A stretch of DNA of 64,000 nt from NCBI GenBank assembly GCA_963759545.1, contig CAVXAB010000012.1, positions 1 through 64,000 of the forward strand. The letters run 5' to 3'. Each line of letters opens with the position of its first letter. Position 1 is the stretch's first letter. Below are positions 17,763 to 26,725 of this stretch, one piece after another. The DNA comes from Trebonia sp963759545. Its GTDB lineage: Bacteria > Actinomycetota > Actinomycetes > Streptosporangiales > Streptosporangiaceae. A program made the translations under genes and the position numbers. Under the pieces are notes generated by a model. It was not told the origin of the DNA. It was given only the letters and a program-made list of their open reading frames with translations, and made no database searches.

Positions 17763-18887
17763 TCAGGGGCGGATGGCGGCCTCGATGACCCGGCCGAAGG
17801 CGAGGACCCGTTCTTCGGTCGCCCCGATCACTTGCATGGACGCGATTATGCCGTCGGGCGCGGGCACGGGGAGCGCGAGCGCGGGGAGGCCCGCCAGGTT
17901 GACCGGCGCGGTCAGCGCGGTGAGCGAGAAGCCGTGCTCGCCGAGCAGCGGCGGCTGGTGCAGCAGCGTGGGGAGGACGAGCACCGGGAAGTCGGCGAGC
18001 AGTGCCTCGAAGGTGCCGCGCACCGCCGCCCTTGTCCGCTCCGCGGCGAGCCGGTCGGCGGGCGTGAGCCGGGCGCCGCGCTCCAGGTTGCGCTGCACGG
18101 TTGGACTCAGTTGCCGCATGTACGGCATCAGGTAGGAGTTGGACCTGAACCCCTCGGCGTCGATGATCACCCCGATGGCGCTGATCGCCGCGTCGCCGTC
18201 CCACCCGGGCACGCGCGTCACCGCGACGCCGGCGGCGTCAAGTGCCCGGTCGACCGCCGCGTCGATCGCCGGGTCGACCGCGCCGTAGCCGCCGGGCACG
18301 GCGATCCGCCCCGCGATCAGCGGGCCCGGCGCGTCGGGCACCCGGAACCCGGGCTCAACCAGCCGCATGCCGAGTTCGACCGCCGCGACGTCCGCGCCGA
18401 GCGGGCCCACGGTGTCCAGGGACGGCGCAAGCGGGTACACGCCCTTCACCGAGACGCGGCCGTGCGCGGTCTTCAAGCCGACCACGCCGCAGCAGGCCGC
18501 GGGGACCCTGACCGATCCGCCGGTATCGGTACCGAACGCCACGTCGGCCTCCCCCGTGGCGACCGCCACCGCGGACCCGCTTGAGGAGCCGCCGGGTAGC
18601 CGCCTCGGGTCGCGCGGGTTGAGCGGCGTGCCCGCCCAGTGGTTGATCCCGCTCGCCGACCAGCACAGCTCGGTGAGGCTGGCCTTGCCGACAATCCGCG
18701 CGCCGCCCTCGCGGGCGGACGCCACCACCGGCGCGTCGGTATGGGCACGCTCGGCCATCTCGGCGACGACCGGGCATCCCGCCGTCGTCGGCAGCCCCGC
18801 CACGTCGATGCAGTCCTTGACCGCGAGCCGGGGTCCGGCGTCATTGCCGTCCGCATCGCCGGAGATGCGGACCACCCAGGTACCCAT
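17763..18887 (-). CDS. Amidase signature family hydrolase
   Basis: 374 residues. The Ser-cisSer-Lys triad is present: Lys24 in AVKDCIDV, the cis-Ser in GGSSSG (99-104) and the nucleophilic Ser in DTGGSVRVPA (121-130). The family hydrolyses amides, including indole-acetamide, nicotinamide or aryl amides; the substrate is not predictable. It is shorter than GatA (about 490) and not next to gatB or gatC, so it is not the tRNA amidotransferase. Its start is ATG with CCCCATG context, leading directly into an AT-richer promoter region. Confidence 0.87.
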   Translation of the reverse strand: MGTWVVRISGDADGNDAGPRLAVKDCIDVAGLPTTAGCPVVAEMAERAHTDAPVVASAREGGARIVGKASLTELCWSASGINHWAGTPLNPRDPRRLPGGSSSGSAVAVATGEADVAFGTDTGGSVRVPAACCGVVGLKTAHGRVSVKGVYPLAPSLDTVGPLGADVAAVELGMRLVEPGFRVPDAPGPLIAGRIAVPGGYGAVDPAIDAAVDRALDAAGVAVTRVPGWDGDAAISAIGVIIDAEGFRSNSYLMPYMRQLSPTVQRNLERGARLTPADRLAAERTRAAVRGTFEALLADFPVLVLPTLLHQPPLLGEHGFSLTALTAPVNLAGLPALALPVPAPDGIIASMQVIGATEERVLAFGRVIEAAIRP

Positions 18888-19035
18888 GCCCCCATGATCA
18901 CCCGATTAGCTGAAGATAGGATAAACAAACGTCCATGCGCGCCCCCGTAAAGCGCAAATGTGCGGGCCTTCCCCCGCTCTCCGTGCCGGTCCCTCCGAAC
19001 GAGTCCGTGCTTCGCTCCCCCGGTAGACTCCCCGC

Positions 19036-19386
19036 ATGCGGTTGGCCAGGTTTGCGGTTGTGCTCGATGTGTGCTGCGTGCTGATCTTCGTGGTCATCGG
19101 GCGGGCCAGCCACACCAAGGGCGAGTCCCTCGCGGGGATCGCGTCGACCTCCTGGCCGTTCCTTTGCGGTCTCGCCGTCGGCTGGGCCGCGTCCCGCGCC
19201 TGGCGCCGACCGCTGGCGCTGCGCCCCGCCGGGCTTGCCGTCTGGCTGTGCACGGTGGCGCTCGGCATGGTCTTGCGGGTCGTCTCCGGCCAGGGCACGG
19301 CGGTCGCGTTCATCGTCGTCGCGGTGGCGTTCCTCGGCCTGTTCCTCCTCGGCTGGCGCGTGCTCGGCCGCCTGCTGACCCGCTAG
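19036..19386 (+). CDS. DUF3054 membrane protein
   Basis: 116 residues with four hydrophobic helices. The DUF3054 pattern is plain: VLDVCCVLIFVVIGRASH in helix 1, SWPFLCGLAVGWAASRAW in helix 2, then VWLCTVALGMVLRVVSGQG and the final helix ending in a short basic tail. This actinobacterial family has no known function. It is a single gene between the divergent amidase and the HTH-MNT gene. Confidence 0.85.
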   Translation: MRLARFAVVLDVCCVLIFVVIGRASHTKGESLAGIASTSWPFLCGLAVGWAASRAWRRPLALRPAGLAVWLCTVALGMVLRVVSGQGTAVAFIVVAVAFLGLFLLGWRVLGRLLTR

Positions 19387-19463
19387 GGCTAGGGCTCATT
19401 CGCGACAGGGCCACGTTGGAAACGCTCAGCAGAGCGGGAGACCGGCTGAAAACTGGCGCCGCG

Positions 19464-19493
19464 ATTGAACTTCAATAAGTTTGAAGATATATT
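19464..19493 (+). promoter_or_regulatory. Leaderless promoter with overlapping palindromes for the HTH-MNT/HEPN pair
   Basis: TTGAAC (19465-19470), a 17-base spacer and TATATT (19488-19493) form a near-consensus promoter. The ATG is at 19501, seven bases after the -10, so the transcript should start at or next to the start codon. Two inverted repeats overlap the promoter: ATTGAA-C-TTCAAT (19464-19476) over the -35, and CTTCAA (19470-19475) with TTGAAG (19481-19486) in the spacer. These are good candidate operators for autoregulation. Confidence 0.72.
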
Positions 19494-19500
19494 CAGTGTC

Positions 19501-20088
19501 ATGAAATCTGCGCCTTCGGCGCTGCTGCCGATCCTGCGATCGCAGTTGGCAGGCGACCTCTTGGCCCTCTTGTACCTGCATCCCGAGGACGAATACAGCC
19601 TCACGGAGGCAGCGAGCGCGATTGGCGCCAACCTGCCCTCCGTTCATTACGAGGCTGCCAAGCTCTCCGAAGGCGGCCTGATCACGACTCGCAAGCGCGG
19701 CAATCTCCGCTTGCTAAGGGCAGTTACCGACTCACCGCTCAGCCGGCCGCTCACTGATCTGCTGGCGGTCACTTACGGGCCGCTCCCCGTTCTCACTGAC
19801 TTGATCGCTGGTGTCGAGGGAATCGCAGAGGCGTACATTTACGGATCCTGGGCAGCGCGATACCGCGGCGAGCCCGGACCCGCGCCAGCAGACGTGGATG
19901 TTCTCGTCGTGGGCACCGCTGATCCCGACGACCTTGACGAAGTGGCAGAAAAAGCCCAAACCACCCTTCGGCGCCCGGTCAACATCCGGCGGATCAGGCC
20001 GGAAACCTGGAGTGCAAGCGACCCAACCGATCCATTCATAAAATCGGTGAAATCCCGTCCGCTAGTGACCATCGTCGGGAGCGCTTGA
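19501..20088 (+). CDS. HTH-MNT fusion protein, probable antitoxin and repressor
   Basis: 195 residues. Residues 13-75 form a winged helix-turn-helix (SLTEAASAIGANLPSVHYEAAKL recognition region, then TTRKRGNLRLLR wing). Residues 105-190 form a minimal nucleotidyltransferase: GSWAARY with Gly115-Ser116 and the metal-binding DVDVLVV (Asp131, Asp133). MNT antitoxins AMPylate the active site of HEPN RNases; the fused HTH would let the protein repress its own promoter. The next gene, 19 bases on, is a HEPN protein. I chose the ATG at 19501 because of the promoter spacing; a longer frame begins at 19465. Confidence 0.75.
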   Translation: MKSAPSALLPILRSQLAGDLLALLYLHPEDEYSLTEAASAIGANLPSVHYEAAKLSEGGLITTRKRGNLRLLRAVTDSPLSRPLTDLLAVTYGPLPVLTDLIAGVEGIAEAYIYGSWAARYRGEPGPAPADVDVLVVGTADPDDLDEVAEKAQTTLRRPVNIRRIRPETWSASDPTDPFIKSVKSRPLVTIVGSA

Positions 20089-20107
20089 GCCTTCGGAAGG
20101 ACGGCAC

Positions 20108-20572
20108 ATGAGGTGGGAGCAAGGCCGAGCACCCATTGAGCGGATGCTTGCCGATGGCGACCTGCAGCGTGTCCCGGCCAGCCGCGAGCAGGCCGACCGA
20201 CTACTGGCACAGGCGCGAGTTCATGTTGCTTCCGCGCTCAAGGTGTGTGACGAGGATCCTCCGGGAGGCTACGCCCTCGCCTACGACGGCGCCCGCAAGG
20301 CTCTCACCGCGATCTTGGAGAACGAGGGTTTGCGGCCGACAACGCGCGGCGGGCACCTCGCTGTATTCGAAGCGGTGCGTGCGCAACTCGATCCCCCGAT
20401 GGGCCGGGTCATTCGTCAGTTCAATCGGATGCGGGTGCGCAGGCACGACGCGGAGTACCCGCCAACCGACTCACCCGAGATCACACCCACCGACGTGCGC
20501 GAAGACCAAGCGACCGCCGAAGGCCTGATCGAGATCGCCACCCGTCTCCTAGACGAAATGTCGCCATTCTGA
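20108..20572 (+). CDS. HEPN-domain protein, probable toxin RNase
   Basis: 154 residues, all helical. The HEPN catalytic motif RX4-6H is present as Arg107 to His113 (RMRVRRH), followed by the aromatic DAEYP typical of HepT-like proteins. Helix-rich segments ASREQADRLLAQARVHVASA and YALAYDGARKALTAILE fit the four-helix core. A strong GGAAGGAC site lies seven bases before the ATG, so the toxin has its own initiation signal. It is cotranscribed with the HTH-MNT gene. By analogy to HepT/MntA systems it should cleave RNA unless modified; not demonstrated here. Confidence 0.75.
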   Translation: MRWEQGRAPIERMLADGDLQRVPASREQADRLLAQARVHVASALKVCDEDPPGGYALAYDGARKALTAILENEGLRPTTRGGHLAVFEAVRAQLDPPMGRVIRQFNRMRVRRHDAEYPPTDSPEITPTDVREDQATAEGLIEIATRLLDEMSPF

Positions 20573-20647
20573 AGCGGATGGATTCTGTCAATGCTGCCGC
20601 TGCGCGATGGCATCACGATCGCCCGCAGACGGTAAGCGCCGCATCCG

Positions 20648-21295
20648 TTAGGCGGAGGCGTAGACCGGGGACTTGAGCCTGCCGGCGGCGGACTGCGGGC
20701 GGCCCGCGTCGAAGCCGTCGGCGACGCTGGCGATCTCGGCTAGTTCGTAGCTGCTGAGCACCTCGACGGACAGCTCGTGGAGGCGGCGGGTCTTCGCGGC
20801 GCAGCAGTCGGCCAGCAGGGTGACGGGGAAGTCCCGCATGAACGCCGAGCGCGCGGTCGTCTCCACGCAGATGTTCGTGACGACGCCGCAGATCATCAGC
20901 GCCGTGACGTCAAGGCCGCGCAGCAGCGGCTCGAGCGACGTCCACTGGAACGCGTCGAAGCGGACCTTGTCCACCACGAGGTCGTCGGGGCCGCAGCCGA
21001 GCTCCGCGCACACGTCGGCGTCCCAGGTGCCGACCGCCAGGCCCGACACGCCGGCCAGCTCGGGGCTGTTCCTGATCAGTGCCGCGCCTTCGTCGGGGCG
21101 TCCCGGCCGGTACACGTGCCTGGTGAACACGACGGGGATGCCCGCCGCCCGCGCCTGGCCGACCGCGACCGCGGCGTTGGCGACGGCTTCCATCGCGCCA
21201 TCAAGGCCGCGCCCGATCTTGGGGAACGATCCTTCCTGGTGGCAGAACCCGTTCTGCATGTCCACCACCAGCAGTGCGTATCGTTCGTTGTCCAT
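20648..21295 (-). CDS. Isochorismatase-family cysteine hydrolase
   Basis: 215 residues. The Asp-Lys-Cys triad is visible: Asp12 in LLVVDMQNGF, Lys in VVDKVRFDAF (about 109) and the nucleophilic Cys in GVVTNICVETTAR (about 142) after a cis-peptide GVVT. Relatives include nicotinamidases, N-carbamoylsarcosine amidohydrolases and biuret-type hydrolases; the substrate is open. The C-terminal 30 residues extend beyond the fold. Single gene, convergent with the HEPN gene across 75 bases. Confidence 0.87.
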   Translation of the reverse strand: MDNERYALLVVDMQNGFCHQEGSFPKIGRGLDGAMEAVANAAVAVGQARAAGIPVVFTRHVYRPGRPDEGAALIRNSPELAGVSGLAVGTWDADVCAELGCGPDDLVVDKVRFDAFQWTSLEPLLRGLDVTALMICGVVTNICVETTARSAFMRDFPVTLLADCCAAKTRRLHELSVEVLSSYELAEIASVADGFDAGRPQSAAGRLKSPVYASA

Positions 21296-21526
21296 GGACC
21301 GGCCCCTTCCGCGCGTCGTCGCCTCAACCTAACATCCGGCCTGCGAACGGCGTATCGTGCCCGGAATGCGGAAACGTTCGGTGATCACTGATGTACGCGA
21401 CGCGTTCGGCAGCGAGTTGGACGCCGGGCAGCAGTAGGAGAAAATCCAGCCGGGCGTGACGCATAGCCCGGCGGCTGGCGGGCAGGCGACCCACTTCTGT
21501 TGTCTAGCCAAAGGAGGTTTCTCCCG

Positions 21527-22096
21527 ATGGCAAGCGAACTGAAGGGCCTGCGGATCGCCTTCCTGACCTCAAACGAGGGCGTGGAGCAGGCGGAGCTCAC
21601 CACTCCGTGGCAGGCGGTCACGGAGGCGGCAGGCACGCCGGAACTCATCGCCCCCGAGCCGGGCGAGGTCCAGGCCTTCCATCACCTCAGCAAGGGCGAC
21701 CGGTTCCGCGTGGACCGTACGTTCCGCGACGTCGACCAGACGGAATTTGACGCGGTCGTGGTGCCGGGCGGCGTGGCCAACAGCGATTTCCTGCGCACCG
21801 TCCCAGCGGCGGTTACCTTCATCAAGCGCATGGTCGAAGCGGGCAAGCCGGCGGCGGTGATCTGCCACGGCCCGTGGCTCCTCATCGAGGCAGGCCTCGT
21901 GGCCGGCCGGACGCTCACGTCCTGGCCGAGCCTGCAGACCGACATAAGGAACGCGGGCGGTACGTGGGTCGACACGGAGGTCCAGGTATGCCCGGCCGGC
22001 CAGAACACGCTCGTGACGAGCCGTAAGCCGGACGACCTGCCGGCCTTCTGCGGTACCTTCACGCAGGTCTTCGCCCGCCAGTCGCAGCTGGCCTAA
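21527..22096 (+). CDS. DJ-1/PfpI family protein (type 1 glutamine amidotransferase-like)
   Basis: 189 residues from the ATG at 21527, which has a perfect AAAGGAGG eight or so bases upstream. The nucleophile elbow AAVICHGPWLLIEAGL holds the conserved Cys-His pair near residue 120, and the upstream Glu of the DJ-1 site is in SNEGVEQAEL. PfpI-like proteins act as proteases, deglycases or stress proteins; assignment within the family is open. It ends before a 21-bp hairpin shared with the helicase gene. Confidence 0.87.
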   Translation: MASELKGLRIAFLTSNEGVEQAELTTPWQAVTEAAGTPELIAPEPGEVQAFHHLSKGDRFRVDRTFRDVDQTEFDAVVVPGGVANSDFLRTVPAAVTFIKRMVEAGKPAAVICHGPWLLIEAGLVAGRTLTSWPSLQTDIRNAGGTWVDTEVQVCPAGQNTLVTSRKPDDLPAFCGTFTQVFARQSQLA

Positions 22097-22231
22097 TACA
22101 ACGGTCAAATTCGGCGGCCCGCGTCCGCCGGTGGTCCCTGAGTGTGGGTCATCCGGGCGACTGGCCCCGGATGTCGGCCGATACGGCGGGTATGCCCCGT
22201 TTTGCGGGCGCGCTTTTCTCGCCGTTTTCGA

Positions 22232-22278
22232 GATTGTGGGTCGTTCGCGGCGCTATTCGCCGTGAACGACCCACAATC
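22232..22278. terminator. Bidirectional terminator hairpin
   Basis: Arms 22232-22252 and 22258-22278, each 21 bases, are reverse complements with one mismatch (GATTGTGGGTCGTTC and so on), with a CTATT loop. It lies between the convergent PfpI-like and helicase genes. Confidence 0.85.
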
Positions 22279-22292
22279 ATCCGTGAGGTTCC

Positions 22293-25200
22293 TTACGGTT
22301 CAGCGGGCGCCGGTGAGCTGGAAGGCGGGGTGGCATGCGGCTCCTCCGGGGCGGGCAGTGCCCGGCGGGCCGCGGCGCCCAACCGCGGGCGCTCGCCTGG
22401 ACCGAGGGGAATCACGCGAACGGCTTTGGCCTCGGGCGCGGCCAGTGGCCGACATTCCTGCCCGGCCTCGGGTGGCGCCTCGCGCCGAGGCCCCTGCCCC
22501 GGCCGCGATGCTCCCTGGCCAGCCGACTCGGGTCGGCCCGCGGGCTCGGGCCGGGCACCGGGCTCGGTCGCGGTACCGGGCTCGGCCGGGGCCTCTGGGA
22601 CCGGCGGTGGCGGCGGTGCCGCGCCGACCGCGGAGTCGAAGGCGGACCTGAGCTTGGCCAGTTCTCCCGCCGCGTCGGTGAACCACGCGGTGGACCACAG
22701 GCGGTGGACGCGCCAGCCCAGGCGCTCCAGGTGCTCCTTGCGCAGGCGGTCCCTGTCGCGCACGCTGCCGGAATCGCGGTACCCGGCGCCGTCGGCCTCG
22801 ATGGCGAGGATCATCCGCGACGGGTCGTCCGGGTGCGCGGCGGCGAAGTCGACACGGTAGCCGCCGACGCCGTACTGCGGGACGACCGTGATGCCGAGTT
22901 CCGCGAGCCTGGCGGCCACGTCGGCGTGGAACTCGCCGGCGTCGCCTTGGCCGTCCGTGGCGTACCCGGCGGCGCTGGCCTCAGGGGACTGGCCAGTGCC
23001 GTGGGCGTAGCCCCCGGATGACACAGGCACTGGCGCGACGGGGACGCCGCCGGCGCGGGCGTACTCCAGGTACTCCGCGAGCATGCGGGCACCGGGGGCG
23101 GTAAGCCTTGACGGGTCGACGTCGTGGCTTGAGAACGAGCTGACCGCGGTGAGGCGGCGGCGCGCGCGGGTCGCGGCGACGTTCAGCCTGCGCTCGCCGC
23201 CGTCGCGCAGCAGCGGCCCCCACTGGTACCGCATCCGCCCGTCCGGGTGCTTGCCGTAGCCGACGGAGATGATGATGGCGTCCCGTTCGTCGCCCTGCAC
23301 CCGCTCCAGGTTCTTGACGAAGAACGGCTCAGGCACGTCTTCGGCGAAGAACGCCTCGAGGTCCCTCGCGGCGTTTCTGGCCGCCGCGGCGGCGGCAACC
23401 GCGGCGACCCCGGCGGATCCGGCCGATCCAGCCGGAGACGACGGGACGGCGGGGGGCGCCGTGGCGGCAGCGAGCGCGGCCCGGAGCGCGGCGTCGATCC
23501 GCTCCGCGTGCTTCACGCCGAGGGCAATCACGCCAAGCGACTCCCCCGGCCTGGTCCTCGCGTGCTCGATTATGAGCCGGACCACCTCGTCGACCTCGGC
23601 CGGTACCCCGTCGCCCGACCCGATCGCGTCCTGCCCGACCACCACGTGGCGGAGCACCTCGTCGCGGGCGACGCCGGGGAACGTGGTCAGCGCGCCGCCG
23701 TAGATCCGCTCGTTGGAGAACGCCACGAGGCGCTCGTCCCTGCTGCGGTAGTGCCAGTTCAGCGGGCAGGTCGGCAGCAGCGGGCGGAGCGCGTCGAGCA
23801 CCGACTCGAACCCGGCGCGCAGCAAGACGAGGCCCTCGTCCTGGTCATCGTCGTCACCGGGGTCGCCCGGGTCGATCTGGTGAAAGAAGCTGGTCGGCGG
23901 CAGCTGCCTGTCGTCGCCCGCCACCACCACCTGGTGCGCCCTGATCATCGACCCGATCGCGTCGGCCGGCACGACCTGGCTGGCCTCGTCGAAGATCACC
24001 AGGTCGAAGAGCCTGGCGAGCGGCAGCACCTGGCTGACCATCAGCGGTGACATCGCCCAGCACGGCTTCAGCGCGAACAGCGCGTCGCCCGCCTGGTCGA
24101 GCAGCCGCCGCAGCGGCAGGTGCCCGCGGCGCAGCGCCGCCTGCTTGCGGATCACCCGGGCCTGGAGCGGATGCTGGTCCACGGTCTCGCGCAGCCGGCG
24201 CGCCCACGCGCCGCGGACCCTGGCCCGGTTGGCGGCCAGGTGCTCGGCGTCGTAGCGGCGGAAGTCGGTGGCGAGCTCGTCGAGGGCGCCACCGACGTCG
24301 GGACTTGCCTCTTCTGCCGCGTAGTCCGGGTCACGGACCCGGATCTGGTCGAGGATCGCCCGGTACCACGCCCAGTCGAAGGCGGTGGCGACGAGGTCGG
24401 GGGCGCTCAGGCCTTGCCCCGCCTGGTCCACGACAGTCGCCGCCTGGGCCTCGCTGGCGAGCGGTGCGATCTCGTCGAGCAGCGGGCCGAGGCCGAGCTC
24501 GGCGAAGCGGCTCGCGAGCTCGTAGAGCCTGGGCAGCCGCCACGGGGTCTCCTGGTCGGCCGCCAGGGCCGCGACGGCGGCGTCCGGGTCGGTGTCCATG
24601 CCCGACAGGGGCGCGAGCGCGGCGAGCTCGGCCAGCCGGCGAGTGCACTCCTGCCACGCCACGACGAGCGCCGCGTAGTCGCTCGGGAGCCGCGGCTCGC
24701 TGTCCGGGGCAACGCCTGGCAGCGCCTGCCACTCGGCACGGACCTGCCGGCGCAGCGCCCTTCGTTCAAGGAAGCCGTGCTTGCCTTGCTCGAGCTCGTT
24801 GATCCGGCCGAACATCGCAGTCAGCCGCACTCGTTCTGAATGATTAGAAAGGAGCTCAGCGGCGGGCACGCCGGCATCCCGGCAGGCGGCCGCCAGCCGG
24901 GCGACGGCCGCGGGCAGCGTTCTTGAGCCGGTCGTCACCGCGAGGTCCACCGCGGCGCGGGCCTGCTCGCGGGTGCGCAGCGGCGCGCCGAACCAGGGGG
25001 TGGCGCCGGGGCGGAACTCGAAGCCGTCGAGGCGGGTGAACTCGCGGAGCTCGTCGCGCAGCCGTTCCGCCACCTCGGCGGTGATCAGCTCGGGTGCCGC
25101 GAGGCGGGTGGCGACCCGCGCCCGCGCCGGCACGCCGAGCAGCGCGGACTGCACCTGGTAGGCGGACAGCCGCCACGGCTCGTGCGCGCGGTGCAGCGCG

Positions 25201-26498
25201 ACCGTGTGCCTGGCGAGCCGGCGCTGCCGGTCGGTGAGCCTGCGGTGCAGCGCGGACGTGTCCGGGTCGGCCGCGCGGGCCGCCTGGTCGAGCGTCGCGC
25301 CGAGGCCGGCGGCGATCCGCTGCCGGTCGCGGGCGCCCTCGTGGATGTCGAGCACCAGGTCGCCAAGGCCGGCGGCGGACAGCCGGGAGAGCACCGCGTC
25401 GATCGCGGCGCGCTTCTCCGCGACGAACAGCACCTTCCTGCCCCTGGCCACCATCGCCGCGATCAGGTTGGCGATCGTCTGGGACTTGCCAGTGCCAGGC
25501 GGGCCGTGGATGACCAGGCTGCGCCCGGCAAGCACGGCGTCGATCGCGGCCCGCTGCGAGGAGTCCGCGTCGAGCACCGAGTAGTCGTCCACCGGATCGG
25601 CCAGGTCGGGCAGGGGCGCACCCGCCCCGTCCTTGGCGGTGACGTCGCCGCCCGCGTCTTGCGGAACGGCATCGGGGGCGGCGACCGCCTGCTGTGCCTG
25701 CGGGTCCCCGGCGATCGCGGCCACCAGGTCGCTGTCGGCCAGCAGGTCGCCCGCCGCCTCAAGGTCGCGGACCATGGGCAGCTTGGCGTAGGTGAACGTG
25801 CCGATGACCTTGCGCTTGTCGATGCGGAAGCCGGGAACCTCGGCGTCGTGGGCGGCCTTGGCCAGCTGGCCGGCGATGCGCTCGGGTGCGGGCCGGTCGA
25901 TCCCCGCGTCGAACACGGTGGCCAGCTTGTGCAGCAGGACGGGGTTCACCTCGGTGTCGTCGTCGAGCGTGAGGTCGAAGTCGTCGTACCGCGCGCGCGT
26001 CGGGGCGATGGTCAGGGGGCGGAGCAGGACGGGGGCGGCGGGCTCGAGGAAGAGCTCGTCCCAGCGCGCGAGGCCCGTGGCAAGGTACCCGGCCTTGATG
26101 CCGCGCTCCTCCTGGAGTTCGCGCGCCTTCCGGTAGATCGCCTGCATGCGGCGGATGGCGTCGGCCCTGACGTCGGGGTCGCCGGGGAACAGCTTGGTGA
26201 GCCTGATGTGGCCGGCCTTCTCGAACCGCTCGACGGCGTCGGGGTCGGCGTCCGCCAGGTCGAGCGTGCCCGCCCTGCGGTCCTTGTAGTACAGGAGGGT
26301 GTTCCGGCCGCCGAGGTCGGTCAGCCCGTCGATCCACTGCCGCTGCGCGGCGGCGACCAGGGCGAGCCGCCTGGCGTCACCCGCGTCGCCTGGTTCACCC
26401 GGGCCGCCTGGTTCACCCAGGCCGACTGGTTCACCCGGGCCGACTGGCTGGCCGTTGTCGATGGGCTCCGGCTCGATGGTCTCGCTCGGCTGGCTCAC
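22293..26498 (-). CDS. Giant SF1 helicase/ATPase with DUF4011-like N-terminus and C-terminal Vsr-like endonuclease domain
   Basis: 1401 residues from the GTG at 26498 (GGAGGG six bases upstream; codons above it are low-complexity). After a GEPxGPGEP tandem linker, WIDGLTDLGGRNTLLYY opens a DUF4011-like region. Walker A GPPGTGKSQT is near residue 335, Walker B DLVIFDEASQVVPAD near 840 with the following GDDRQLPPTSF, and a UvrD/DNA2-type RVQGDERDAIIIS near 1065 with AATRARRRL. Residues about 1185-1290 resemble a Vsr/DUF559-type nuclease: YRVDFAAAH, AIEADGAGYRDS and RDRDRLRKEHLERLGWRVHRLWS. The tail is Pro/Ala-rich. Similar helicase-nuclease fusions occur in DNA-repair and anti-phage contexts; here it stands alone. 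Confidence 0.8.
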   Translation of the reverse strand: MSQPSETIEPEPIDNGQPVGPGEPVGLGEPGGPGEPGDAGDARRLALVAAAQRQWIDGLTDLGGRNTLLYYKDRRAGTLDLADADPDAVERFEKAGHIRLTKLFPGDPDVRADAIRRMQAIYRKARELQEERGIKAGYLATGLARWDELFLEPAAPVLLRPLTIAPTRARYDDFDLTLDDDTEVNPVLLHKLATVFDAGIDRPAPERIAGQLAKAAHDAEVPGFRIDKRKVIGTFTYAKLPMVRDLEAAGDLLADSDLVAAIAGDPQAQQAVAAPDAVPQDAGGDVTAKDGAGAPLPDLADPVDDYSVLDADSSQRAAIDAVLAGRSLVIHGPPGTGKSQTIANLIAAMVARGRKVLFVAEKRAAIDAVLSRLSAAGLGDLVLDIHEGARDRQRIAAGLGATLDQAARAADPDTSALHRRLTDRQRRLARHTVALHRAHEPWRLSAYQVQSALLGVPARARVATRLAAPELITAEVAERLRDELREFTRLDGFEFRPGATPWFGAPLRTREQARAAVDLAVTTGSRTLPAAVARLAAACRDAGVPAAELLSNHSERVRLTAMFGRINELEQGKHGFLERRALRRQVRAEWQALPGVAPDSEPRLPSDYAALVVAWQECTRRLAELAALAPLSGMDTDPDAAVAALAADQETPWRLPRLYELASRFAELGLGPLLDEIAPLASEAQAATVVDQAGQGLSAPDLVATAFDWAWYRAILDQIRVRDPDYAAEEASPDVGGALDELATDFRRYDAEHLAANRARVRGAWARRLRETVDQHPLQARVIRKQAALRRGHLPLRRLLDQAGDALFALKPCWAMSPLMVSQVLPLARLFDLVIFDEASQVVPADAIGSMIRAHQVVVAGDDRQLPPTSFFHQIDPGDPGDDDDQDEGLVLLRAGFESVLDALRPLLPTCPLNWHYRSRDERLVAFSNERIYGGALTTFPGVARDEVLRHVVVGQDAIGSGDGVPAEVDEVVRLIIEHARTRPGESLGVIALGVKHAERIDAALRAALAAATAPPAVPSSPAGSAGSAGVAAVAAAAAARNAARDLEAFFAEDVPEPFFVKNLERVQGDERDAIIISVGYGKHPDGRMRYQWGPLLRDGGERRLNVAATRARRRLTAVSSFSSHDVDPSRLTAPGARMLAEYLEYARAGGVPVAPVPVSSGGYAHGTGQSPEASAAGYATDGQGDAGEFHADVAARLAELGITVVPQYGVGGYRVDFAAAHPDDPSRMILAIEADGAGYRDSGSVRDRDRLRKEHLERLGWRVHRLWSTAWFTDAAGELAKLRSAFDSAVGAAPPPPPVPEAPAEPGTATEPGARPEPAGRPESAGQGASRPGQGPRREAPPEAGQECRPLAAPEAKAVRVIPLGPGERPRLGAAARRALPAPEEPHATPPSSSPAPAEP
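26391..26455. repeat. Tandem repeat within the helicase N-terminus
   Basis: GGTTCACCCGGGCCG-type 15-18-base units repeat four times, encoding the GEPGGPGEP-like linker just after the start codon. In-frame, so copy number changes would only alter linker length. Confidence 0.6.
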
Positions 26499-26725
26499 AT
26501 GGCCCTCCGCGGTCCTGCGCGCTGACGCGTTCCATGGGGCCGTCCGACTACCCGGGTCGCGGGGGCACAAACCAGGGGTCGCGAAGGTACAAACCAGGGC
26601 AGTTGACTTCCCGGCCGCCGGCAAGCGCGGGGCATGGAGCGCAGGGCATGGAGCACGGGGCGCGGGGCGCGGGGCATGGAGCGCGGGGCGCGGGACATGG
26701 AGCACGGGGCGCCGGGCGCCGGCGC

